Positions 1 through 6,264 of a DNA stretch of 10,525 nt are shown here, piece by piece; positions within the stretch are counted from its first letter, which is position 1; every line of letters begins with the position of its first letter. Under the pieces are notes generated by a model. The model searched no databases. It saw nothing but the letters and a program-made list of their open reading frames with translations, and was not told the origin of the DNA. Source of the DNA: Bacteroidota bacterium (GTDB lineage Bacteria > Bacteroidota > Bacteroidia > Bacteroidales > UBA12481); assembly GCA_030592205.1 (NCBI GenBank), contig JAUVKA010000097.1, forward strand, positions 1-10,525, in the 5' to 3' direction. The translations under genes were made by a program, and so were the position numbers.

Positions 1-281
1 ACAGTCTCCATACCTGGTGGATCAGAAGGTTCGCCAAATGGTATTTTTATCCCACGCGATTCCAGAAATGATGCCACTCCCTTATATCTGGGTTTACCAT
101 CAACATAGGGAAGATAATCACCAGCATGAGTAAACTCCCTGAAAGCTTCTCCATGTTCAGCCTCTCTCTTACGGAGATACTCATCAAACATTTCTTTCCA
201 TGCAGAAGCATGTGTCAGAGCGGTTTGGGTAATCACCCCGTCCATATCAAAAATCACAGCATCAAAACTTAGTTCCTTCAT
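1..281 (-). CDS. HAD-family beta-phosphoglucomutase-like hydrolase (3' end outside window)
   Basis: This is the N-terminal 93 residues of a minus-strand gene; the rest lies beyond base 1. It starts at the ATG at 281-279. Near the start is the HAD motif I, FDMDGVIT, giving nucleophile D12 and acid/base D14. A helical cap follows (about residues 20-50), then a DYLPYVDGKPRYKG segment. That segment is typical of the beta-phosphoglucomutase branch, including HAD proteins encoded beside GH65 disaccharide phosphorylases and the N-terminal domain of mycobacterial OtsB1 (family knowledge). A cytosolic role on a hexose phosphate is expected. The gene is divergent from the trehalose-phosphate fusion gene, with about 119 nt between them, which supports a shared sugar pathway (inference). 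The catalytic motifs II-IV are not visible, so mutase and phosphatase cannot be told apart. No Shine-Dalgarno sequence is seen. Confidence 0.85.
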   Translation of the reverse strand, partial: MKELSFDAVIFDMDGVITQTALTHASAWKEMFDEYLRKREAEHGEAFREFTHAGDYLPYVDGKPRYKGVASFLESRGIKIPFGEPSDPPGMET

Positions 282-347
282 CCGAATTAGTTGTTTTAGG
301 TTAATTAACGTATCCCTGACAAGTAAGCGAGAAAGATAGAGAAAAGA

Positions 348-378
348 TTTGAGAACGTTAGAATATATGCTAACTTGA
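348..378 (+). promoter_or_regulatory. candidate Bacteroidota-type promoter for the OtsAB fusion gene
   Basis: TTTG at 348-351 is followed after 19 nt by TAACTTGA at 371-378. This resembles the Bacteroidota sigma-ABfr pattern (TTTG, 19-21 nt, TAnnTTTG), but only four of six fixed bases of the second box match. It would give a leader of roughly 15 nt before the ATG at 401. It is the best candidate in the 119-nt divergent gap and is weak; no promoter could be picked out for the minus-strand gene. Confidence 0.3.
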
Positions 379-400
379 CCGAACCGAGTAACCGATATCT

Positions 401-2623
401 ATGCGCCGACTTTTCATGATAGCAAACAGATTACCTCTTCAGGCTAATATTGGAAGTGGTAATATAGAAGCAGTCCCCCATTCTGATGGGTATTCCTCTG
501 GTTTACAAAGGTTCTACTCTTCCTACGACATAAAATGGATAGGCCGTACAGGGCTCAATATTGATGAGCTTAGTGAGACCGACAGGATAGATATTGATAA
601 TAAATTCCGCCAAAAAGATTGTATCCCCATATACCTTGATGCAGAGCTCAAATGGAAATACCTCGAAGGATTTTGCGAAAATACACTCTGGCCTGTATTT
701 AACTATTTCACTGAAAAAGCCCGATATGAAGATGAAAACTGGGAGGCTTATGTAGAAGTCAATCAACGTTATGCAGACCTTATATCCCGCTATATTAAAG
801 AAGATGATATTGTTTGGGTTCATGATTATCACCTTCTGTTATTACCACGGATGATACGTGAAAAATTTCCCTATGTTTCGATTGGGTTTTTTCAGCACAT
901 ACCTTTTCCATCCTTTGAAGTATTTCGTTTACTTCCCTGGAGGGATCAGCTCCTGGAGGGGATACTGGGAGCCGATTTGATCGGATATCACATATATGAT
1001 TACCAGCGTCACTTCTTGAGTTGTGTCAGAAGACTACTGGGCTACGAAACTTATTTCAACCGCATCAAGTTGGATGATCGCATTCTGAAGGTAGATGCCT
1101 TTCCAATGGGTATTGATTTTGATTCTTTTCATCGGAGAGCAAGTGAACTGCTCACACAAGGAGGAGAAGAGGTAACACCAGTGCAAGAAGAAATCCAGGC
1201 TTTTCATAGTCGTGGCAAAGGTAGAAAGTTGATTCTTTCAGTCGATCGCCTGGACTATACTAAAGGAATACCTGATCGGATCAGAGCCTATGAATCATTT
1301 TTAAACAGCTACCCTGAATATCGTGAAAAGATCAGCCTGTTTATATTCGTTATTCCTTCCCGGGAAGATGTTACCGACTACCAGGAGCTAAAAAAAGAAC
1401 TGGATGAACTAGTGGGCAGGATAAACGGCCAATACGGAGTGATTAACTGGCAGCCTATCTGGTATTTTTATCGCACAACCAGCCGGGATGAAGCAATTGC
1501 CATGTATAGTGGTGCTGACATTGCTTTAATCACTCCTATTAGGGATGGGATGAACCTTAATGCCAAAGAGTATATAGCTTGCCGAACAGATCAATCAGGA
1601 GTATTGATCCTTAGTGAAATGGCAGGGGCAGCAAAGGAAATGGGCGAATCAATTATCGTCAATCCCAACAACCAAACAGAACTTGCCGAAGCCTTATTTC
1701 AGGCCATAAACATGCCATTGGAAGAGCAGGTTGAACGGAATACGGTACTTCAGAAACGACTTAAAAAATATAACGAAGAGCGTTGGGCCAAGGATTTTAT
1801 AAATGGACTGGAAGGAATTAAAAAACTTCAGGAAACTAATTACACCCATAAGGTCAGCATTAAGGTTACTAATGAACTAATCGAGGCATACCAAAAGGCC
1901 AGTCGACGCATGATATTTCTCGATTACGACGGAACATTAACCGGATTTCATAAAGACCCTCAAAAAGCGGTCCCCAACGAGGAGCTTTACTTAATACTGA
2001 ATGACCTTCTTGAAGATGAAAAGAATACAATGGTCATCATAAGCGGCCGAGACAAAGAAACTCTAAGCAAATGGTTCAAAAACCAAGGCAAGCTTTCCTT
2101 TATCGCTGAACATGGAGTTTGGAATAAGGATCCTGGAGAAGAATGGAAGATGACCGAAAAGATCGACCAGGAATGGATGGAAATTATCCTTCCACTATTG
2201 GAATATTTTGTTGACCGGACACCAAGATCTTTTGTAGAAAAGAAAAACTATTCCCTGGTTTGGCATTATCGAAGTGCAGATCCTGATATGGGACCGCAAA
2301 GATCCTGGGAATTAAAAGAAGATCTGAAGATCTATGTGGCAAACCTGAACCTGGAAATCATGGATGGTGATAAGGTGATTGAAATAAAAAATGCAGGAAT
2401 CAATAAAGGCCGGGCCGCTCTTAACAAGATTGGCGATAAACCTGCTGATTTCATGCTGGCACTTGGTGATGACTGGACTGACGAGTTCACATTTGGTGCA
2501 CTGCCGGAAACAGCCTATACAATCAAGGTAGGAACTAAATCAACCCAGGCCAGGTATTATATTGATGATGTTTCTGCTGTCAGATCATTATTAACACAAC
2601 TATGCAGTAGAGACAGATCGTGA
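401..2623 (+). CDS. otsAB: bifunctional GT20 trehalose-6-phosphate synthase / HAD trehalose-6-phosphate phosphatase (OtsA-OtsB fusion)
   Basis: A cytosolic two-domain enzyme. Residues 1-475 are a GT20 synthase expected to join UDP-glucose and glucose-6-phosphate. Residues 500-735 are a HAD phosphatase that would release the free sugar. Visible synthase residues include R10 (ANRLP), D142 (VHDYH), H166 (FFQHIPFP), R283 and K288 (VDRLDYTKG), R321, and D382/E390 (RDGMNLNAKE). The phosphatase has D508/D510 (FLDYDGTL), S548 (ISGR), E570-H571-G572, K669 (INKG) and D690/D691 (LGDDWTDE), so both halves look intact. Length (740 aa) matches bacterial fusions of this kind. Oddities: the glycine loop reads DGY where GGL is usual, WIGR replaces WIGW, and L88 and N101 sit at normally Tyr and His positions, so the acceptor or product may differ. 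The last five residues and the TGA stop are encoded by a palindromic repeat. Confidence 0.93.
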   Translation: MRRLFMIANRLPLQANIGSGNIEAVPHSDGYSSGLQRFYSSYDIKWIGRTGLNIDELSETDRIDIDNKFRQKDCIPIYLDAELKWKYLEGFCENTLWPVFNYFTEKARYEDENWEAYVEVNQRYADLISRYIKEDDIVWVHDYHLLLLPRMIREKFPYVSIGFFQHIPFPSFEVFRLLPWRDQLLEGILGADLIGYHIYDYQRHFLSCVRRLLGYETYFNRIKLDDRILKVDAFPMGIDFDSFHRRASELLTQGGEEVTPVQEEIQAFHSRGKGRKLILSVDRLDYTKGIPDRIRAYESFLNSYPEYREKISLFIFVIPSREDVTDYQELKKELDELVGRINGQYGVINWQPIWYFYRTTSRDEAIAMYSGADIALITPIRDGMNLNAKEYIACRTDQSGVLILSEMAGAAKEMGESIIVNPNNQTELAEALFQAINMPLEEQVERNTVLQKRLKKYNEERWAKDFINGLEGIKKLQETNYTHKVSIKVTNELIEAYQKASRRMIFLDYDGTLTGFHKDPQKAVPNEELYLILNDLLEDEKNTMVIISGRDKETLSKWFKNQGKLSFIAEHGVWNKDPGEEWKMTEKIDQEWMEIILPLLEYFVDRTPRSFVEKKNYSLVWHYRSADPDMGPQRSWELKEDLKIYVANLNLEIMDGDKVIEIKNAGINKGRAALNKIGDKPADFMLALGDDWTDEFTFGALPETAYTIKVGTKSTQARYYIDDVSAVRSLLTQLCSRDRS

Positions 2624-2634
2624 TCTGTCTCTAC
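2607..2634 (+). repeat. palindromic repeat copy 1, carrying the end of the OtsAB gene
   Basis: A perfect inverted repeat: arm GTAGAGACAGATC (2607-2619), centre GT, arm GATCTGTCTCTAC (2622-2634). The upstream gene reads into it, takes its last residues (about SRDRS) from it, and stops at the TGA spanning the centre. A 13-bp stem could end transcription from both convergent genes, but no U-tract follows. The outer GTAGAGAC...GTCTCTAC bases resemble dispersed palindromes that I recall from cyanobacterial and Bacteroidota genomes. Confidence 0.9.
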
Positions 2635-2656
2635 AATCGAAATCGCATGAACCATC

Positions 2657-2684
2657 GTGGAGACAGATCGTGATCTGTCTCTAC
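2657..2684 (+). repeat. palindromic repeat copy 2, carrying the stop codon of the ThuA-like gene
   Basis: The same 28-bp element 22 nt after copy 1 and in the same orientation (GT centre at 2670-2671). It differs by one base: A to G at its third position, which keeps a G-T pair in the stem. Its right end, CTAC, read on the minus strand gives the TAG stop (2683-2681) of the ThuA-like gene. The pair therefore forms the whole boundary between two convergent genes. Confidence 0.88.
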
Positions 2685-3403
2685 TCGCAAACCCAATCAA
2701 TAGCCTGCCTCAACAACTTCCTGAAATTTGGATTGCTGTAGGCATTATTATCATGGCCAAATTGAATATATACGATTCTGGATTTGCCATAAGTATTTGT
2801 CCATACCAGCATCTCACCACTTTCCGGATGCTCTGTACGCATCAAGGGATGAACGTTGGGTATAACCTCAACATAGTTGTAAACCTCTTCGTGAATTATG
2901 AATTCTTCCAGGCCTTTTGTAACTGGATGATCACGATCAACAATTTCGACCATCACATCCTGACCATCCAAATATGTTGAAGCTGGAACTGAATCATTGT
3001 TAACAACCTTAGACTCAAGATGATACCGACCTCCCAGGACTTGAAGAAACTCATCCCAATCCTGATAGGATGCTATTGAATGATGAAGAAACACAATTCC
3101 TTTTCCTTCATTCAGCATATCAATAAAAGCAGCCTTTTGCTCCTCTTCAATCTCCTGTACCAAATCATAAAAAACCAGAGCATCATATTTCCCAATAGAA
3201 TCTGAAGAGTAAACTTGATTGGCTTCCGGTTGAACCATATGATCATATTGCAAATCATCAAAGCTTTTAAATGCCCTAATAAAATTCACACTATCATATT
3301 CATGCCCCCCGGTAATAACTAAGATTGTTTCAGCCGTATTAAATGAGCATGTTGTAAATAAAAATATCGATAATCCGGTGAGTAGTATTTTCATCATTAT
3401 CAA
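2681..3403 (-). CDS. secreted ThuA-domain protein (trehalose-utilization-like, GATase1-like fold)
   Basis: A 240-residue protein with a short hydrophobic leader (residues 4-18) ending near C19 (LFTTC), so it is secreted and perhaps a lipoprotein, although the lipobox is poor. ThuA-family signatures seen are VITGGHEYD (29-36), GKGIVFLHHS (100-109), VLGGRYH (122-128), DHPVTKGL (158-165), IHEEVY (170-175), WTNTYGKSR (201-209) and QFGHD (214-218). ThuA proteins have a class I glutamine amidotransferase-like fold. Rhizobial ThuA is linked to trehalose breakdown through keto-sugars, but the reaction of secreted Bacteroidota homologues is mostly unknown. Convergence with the OtsAB gene fits a sugar theme but does not prove it. 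The start could be the third or fourth Met codon (MMKILL at 3397 or MKILL at 3394) instead of 3403. The TAG stop lies in a palindromic repeat. Confidence 0.85.
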   Translation of the reverse strand: MIMMKILLTGLSIFLFTTCSFNTAETILVITGGHEYDSVNFIRAFKSFDDLQYDHMVQPEANQVYSSDSIGKYDALVFYDLVQEIEEEQKAAFIDMLNEGKGIVFLHHSIASYQDWDEFLQVLGGRYHLESKVVNNDSVPASTYLDGQDVMVEIVDRDHPVTKGLEEFIIHEEVYNYVEVIPNVHPLMRTEHPESGEMLVWTNTYGKSRIVYIQFGHDNNAYSNPNFRKLLRQAIDWVCE

Positions 3404-3540
3404 ATAGTAATTTCATGCATAGCTTTCACTTATATTTCCATTCCTTAACACTTATACTTTTACATAAGCCTTAAGCCGCAAACCTCAAGCCTTTCTCAAG
3501 AATTTTCCCTAAATTTAATGAATAAACAAAAAATAATACC

Positions 3541-4359
3541 ATGAAAGTATTAAAGATTATCTTGATTTCGCTTACCCTTGGTATCATTTCCTCCGGATGT
3601 GTTAAAGAACAGCCCGTACCTGATCTTCCTCCCTCTCAATCATTTGTTTTAGAAATTGATAATATCTGGAAAACTTCCCCGGCGCCAATTGAAAATTCGG
3701 GAATTCTCTCCAAATCCAACTTTGTTTTTGCAGCAGCAACAATTTACTGGTGGAATACTGTCCTGACAGTTCAAATGGTAGTACCCTTTGCCGCCTTCGT
3801 GGAATCTTTTAATCATGAACCAATCTGGGACAAAACTGCACAATCCTGGGTTTGGTCGTACTCGATTGATATTCACAATACCACCTATACGGCTGAATTG
3901 TTCGCTGAAACAGTCACCGACAAAGTAAACTGGACGATGTATGTATCTAAGACTGACGGATATACCGATTTTCTCTGGTTCACTGGGACGTCTCAAACTG
4001 ACAACTCATCAGGTTCGTGGACCATTAATAACGACCCGGACAGCAGTAACAAAGATGATGGTAGCATCATACCGTTTTTATATATTCAATGGAATATAAA
4101 TGACGATGGTACATCCGAAATCACGTATACCATTATTGAGGAGGAATCTGCAGACAATGGGAATTATATTAAATATGGCATTATCGATGACCCTGACTTG
4201 AATGCCTTCTATGATATTTTCAGAATATGGGAAGATAATGTTGTAAGTATTAAATGGAACACAACATTGCACTATGGAAGGATTTTAAGCATGTTGCATT
4301 TCCAGGATCCCTACTGGCACTGTTGGAACGAATCACAGGAAAATATAGCCTGCGAATAA
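3541..4359 (+). CDS. orphan tryptophan-rich lipoprotein, function unknown
   Basis: I do not recognise the family. The protein has 272 residues with a clear lipoprotein leader: hydrophobic residues 4-18, then SSGC with C20 as the lipidation site, followed by KEQPVPDLPP, a probable flexible linker. The mature part is rich in alternating polar/aromatic stretches, suggesting mainly beta structure, and has 14 Trp (about 5%), including YWW, SWVW and YWHCW. Two cysteines near the end (C261 and C271) could form a disulfide in the periplasm or on the surface. A beta-barrel or calycin-like binding domain is possible but is a guess. It is divergent from the ThuA-like gene (137 nt apart) and ends about 200 nt before rdhB, with a repeat between, so it is probably a separate transcription unit. 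There is no Shine-Dalgarno; the leader before the ATG is A-rich. Confidence 0.8.
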   Translation: MKVLKIILISLTLGIISSGCVKEQPVPDLPPSQSFVLEIDNIWKTSPAPIENSGILSKSNFVFAAATIYWWNTVLTVQMVVPFAAFVESFNHEPIWDKTAQSWVWSYSIDIHNTTYTAELFAETVTDKVNWTMYVSKTDGYTDFLWFTGTSQTDNSSGSWTINNDPDSSNKDDGSIIPFLYIQWNINDDGTSEITYTIIEEESADNGNYIKYGIIDDPDLNAFYDIFRIWEDNVVSIKWNTTLHYGRILSMLHFQDPYWHCWNESQENIACE

Positions 4360-4370
4360 TCAAACCCCAA

Positions 4371-4408
4371 CCGTACAAAAACCGTAAAACACCGTAAAAA
4401 CACCCGTA
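4371..4408 (+). repeat. four helically phased CCGTA motifs leading into palindromic repeat copy 3
   Basis: CCGTA begins at 4371, 4382, 4392 and 4404, a spacing of 11, 10 and 12 nt, mostly with A-runs between. The last one overlaps the left end of the palindrome at 4406. It may be a worn tandem duplication or a phased protein site. The 11-mer CCAACCGTACA at 4367-4377 recurs at 7662-7672, again next to repeat-like sequence. Confidence 0.5.
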
Positions 4409-4433
4409 GAGACAGATCACGATCTGTCTCTAC
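4406..4433 (-). repeat. palindromic repeat copy 3, inverted orientation
   Basis: Same perfect 13-bp arms as copy 1 (4406-4418 and 4421-4433), but the centre is AC, so this copy is inverted relative to copies 1 and 2. It sits 47 nt after the lipoprotein stop and about 130 nt before rdhB. It may act as a terminator-like hairpin between the two transcription units, although no T-run follows. Confidence 0.9.
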
Positions 4434-4494
4434 AAATCTATTACCTGTGTTACAAGAAAAAGGTTAAAAAATCTTAATTTTTCAGGTCGAAACT

Positions 4495-4524
4495 ATTGTA
4501 TATCATACATGTGAATTAATTTAG
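4495..4524 (+). promoter_or_regulatory. candidate promoter of the rdhBAC operon
   Basis: ATTG (4495-4498) is followed after 18 nt by TAATTTAG (4517-4524), close to the Bacteroidota TTTG / TAnnTTTG pattern (five of six fixed bases in the second box). It would leave a leader of about 30-35 nt before the rdhB ATG at 4564. The surrounding 4440-4563 region is AT-rich and gene-free, as expected for a promoter region. Confidence 0.35.
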
Positions 4525-4532
4525 GCATGTAT
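4505..4532 (+). promoter_or_regulatory. inverted repeat overlapping the rdh promoter, possible operator
   Basis: ATACATG (4505-4511) and its complement CATGTAT (4526-4532) are separated by 14 nt, with centres about 21 bp apart (two helical turns), and enclose the proposed -7 box. That geometry suits a dimeric regulator. A 7-bp match within 200 nt can also arise by chance, and it does not resemble the TTAAT-N4-ATTAA dehalobox of CprK-type regulators. Confidence 0.25.
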
Positions 4533-4563
4533 TGAATACTATTTCAAACCTAAACATACGAAG

Positions 4564-4845
4564 ATGCCTGAAATCCTGGTTGGAATGGTGATCATGATAG
4601 CCTTGGGCTGGATCATCATTCGTGTACGCAATAAAAAACTCATGATCCAGACAGGTGGTTGGATTCTGATTTCCCTGGCGCTTCTTTACACCTTATTTGT
4701 TCTGGAATTTGTTCTGGCCTTCCTCAAGGAAGGAGCCATGCAGGCCGCCCTGGTAATGGGTGGTATCTTTGGCTTCCTGGCCATTCTTGTCTGGGTGCTT
4801 ATTTACCGCTTTGTACTAACCGGAAAATCAAAACATCATGACTAA
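4564..4845 (+). CDS. rdhB: reductive dehalogenase membrane anchor (RdhB/PceB-like)
   Basis: A 93-residue inner-membrane protein with three predicted helices (about 3-19, 32-54 and 61-84), a basic loop (RVRNKK, 20-25) and a charged tail (GKSKHHD). The stretch from Glu56 on, EGAMQAALVMGGIFGF, matches the RdhB pattern I know: an acidic residue plus AAL in the loop, then a Gly-rich third helix. RdhB proteins hold the exported dehalogenase RdhA at the outer face of the membrane; they are usually 75-110 aa. Assignment rests strongly on position: its last 8 nt overlap the start of rdhA, giving tight translational coupling in a B-A-C order. Small three-helix proteins are hard to identify by sequence alone. 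Confidence 0.8.
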   Translation: MPEILVGMVIMIALGWIIIRVRNKKLMIQTGGWILISLALLYTLFVLEFVLAFLKEGAMQAALVMGGIFGFLAILVWVLIYRFVLTGKSKHHD

Positions 4846-6238
4846 TTATAGTACTGACCGACGCAAGTTTCTGAAACAATTCGGGATGGGTTCTGTCCTT
4901 TTAGGTTCTGGACTAGCAATCCCTGAAATTATTGGGAAAACATCAGCAGGCCCCCTGGTCAGGTCGGAAGAAGAGTATGGAAAATTTCCGGTAATCAAGA
5001 TGGCTAATGGTAAGCTTCCTTATGAAATAGATCCAAAAGTTTTCAAAAGGATGAATGAGAGGTTCACTGTTTTCAGTCGGAATGGATGGGATCAGGTACG
5101 AAAAGAAAGACCGGGAGCAAAAGAGAATATAACAAACAGGAATCTCGTGGAAGGAAAGGGAGTTGTCCCAAATCAATCACGACTGGATTATGCACTGATG
5201 TCTGCATCCTGGAGCATGGCCAGATTAAGTAATTCACCTTGTTATAAGTGGGAAACAAGCAGTTATGGAACCCGAAGGATGGGAGCCGATCGCTTGGGCA
5301 AATGGGATCCGGCTACCCTGGATATGGGCCCCGAAGAAACGTCTCTGGCCGTGAAACATGCATCTCTCTTCTATGGTGCTTCACTGGCTGGTATAGCTGA
5401 ACTCAATCCTGCATGGCTATATAGTCATATTCATTCCCCAACCAGAGAGGATCGACTGAGGGAGATTCCATTTCACTATGGTGGAGATCGATATGAAAAA
5501 ACCAAAGATGCCTGGTATGTACCATCATCAATGAATAAAGTGATTGCCCTTGCCTTTGAAGAGGATTACGAAGCTATAGCAAACTCCCCGGGCCGACTGG
5601 CATCTGCTGCAACCGGTGACGGTTATTCCCGTATGGCTCAAACAGCATATAAGGTGGCTGAATTTATCCGCTGTCTGGGTTATAATGCCCTACCGGCAGG
5701 TAATGGAACTGCCCTGAGTATTCCAATAGCAATTGATGCCGGATTGGGTGAATTGGGCAGGAACGGACTGCTGATCACTCCAAAGTTTGGCCCCAGAGTT
5801 CGTCTTGCTAAGGTAATAACAGATATGCCCCTGGTAGCCGATCATCCAATAAAATTTGGAGTTACTGAGTTTTGCGAAACCTGTATGCTCTGTGCTGAGG
5901 ATTGTCCAAGTGAATCGATCTCCAAAGGATCACAAACCTGGAAAGGACTGACAGCTTCCAATAATCCCGGGATACATAAATGGTATATCCACCCTGAAAC
6001 TTGCTTTGATTACAATGGATTCAGCTGCTCAAATTGCAAATTGAATTGCCCCTTCAACAAGCCAAATAATGAGTGGACACACAAACTTATACGAGGAGCT
6101 ATCAAACTCAAAGTTAATCCTTTGAATAGCATTATGACAGAGTTCGACCAGGCCAGCGGATATGGAAAGCAAGTTGACAGTAGAGAGTTCTGGAAAAGAG
6201 ACGGTTCAAAAAAAATCACATCAAGAGAAAAAATGTAA
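4838..6238 (+). CDS. rdhA: Tat-exported corrinoid/iron-sulfur reductive dehalogenase catalytic subunit
   Basis: This protein would remove halogen from an organohalide by reduction at a cobamide, outside the inner membrane. Its 466 residues begin with a twin-arginine leader (DRRKFLKQ, R8/R9; hydrophobic to about 30). Next come a dehalogenase domain with FYGASLAGIAELNPAWLYS (178-196), TGDGYSRM (259-266), ALPAGNG (284-290), AGLGELGRNGLL (301-312) and FGPRVR (317-322). Two ferredoxin-type sets follow: C346, C349, C352, C356-P and C389, C397, C400, C404-P. Y263, N289 and R322 are 26 and 33 residues apart, exactly as Tyr246, Asn272 and Arg305 of Sulfurospirillum PceA. The Asn matches PceA; NpRdhA, as I recall, has Lys in that role. 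The tail GYGKQVDSREFWKRD is also family-like. No DxHxxG corrinoid motif is seen, as in many RdhA. The substrate cannot be predicted. Confidence 0.95.
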   Translation: MTNYSTDRRKFLKQFGMGSVLLGSGLAIPEIIGKTSAGPLVRSEEEYGKFPVIKMANGKLPYEIDPKVFKRMNERFTVFSRNGWDQVRKERPGAKENITNRNLVEGKGVVPNQSRLDYALMSASWSMARLSNSPCYKWETSSYGTRRMGADRLGKWDPATLDMGPEETSLAVKHASLFYGASLAGIAELNPAWLYSHIHSPTREDRLREIPFHYGGDRYEKTKDAWYVPSSMNKVIALAFEEDYEAIANSPGRLASAATGDGYSRMAQTAYKVAEFIRCLGYNALPAGNGTALSIPIAIDAGLGELGRNGLLITPKFGPRVRLAKVITDMPLVADHPIKFGVTEFCETCMLCAEDCPSESISKGSQTWKGLTASNNPGIHKWYIHPETCFDYNGFSCSNCKLNCPFNKPNNEWTHKLIRGAIKLKVNPLNSIMTEFDQASGYGKQVDSREFWKRDGSKKITSREKM

Positions 6239-6264
6239 ATTCACCTCTTCAAAATCTCTAAGGA

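Noticed and set aside
2657..2980. Plus-strand 107-codon frame beginning in palindrome copy 2
   Set aside because: It lies antisense to the conserved 3' half of the ThuA-like gene and resembles no protein.
2607..4433. CRISPR array from the 28-bp repeats
   Set aside because: Only three copies, irregularly spaced (22 nt and about 1.7 kb) in both orientations, with genes between and no cas genes.
4440..4563. FNR/CprK-type palindrome before rdhB
   Set aside because: AATTAATT and nearby AT-rich strings do not give the TTAAT-N4-ATTAA or TTGAT-N4-ATCAA layout.
4659..4841. 60-codon frame inside rdhB
   Set aside because: An out-of-frame shadow of rdhB, which has coherent membrane helices and family features.
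4838..6238. Epoxyqueuosine reductase (QueG), which also has two 4Fe-4S sets and cobalamin
   Set aside because: The protein has a twin-arginine export leader, dehalogenase-type motifs (LGY, FGPRVR, FWKRD tail) and RdhB and RdhC neighbours, none of which fit cytosolic QueG.
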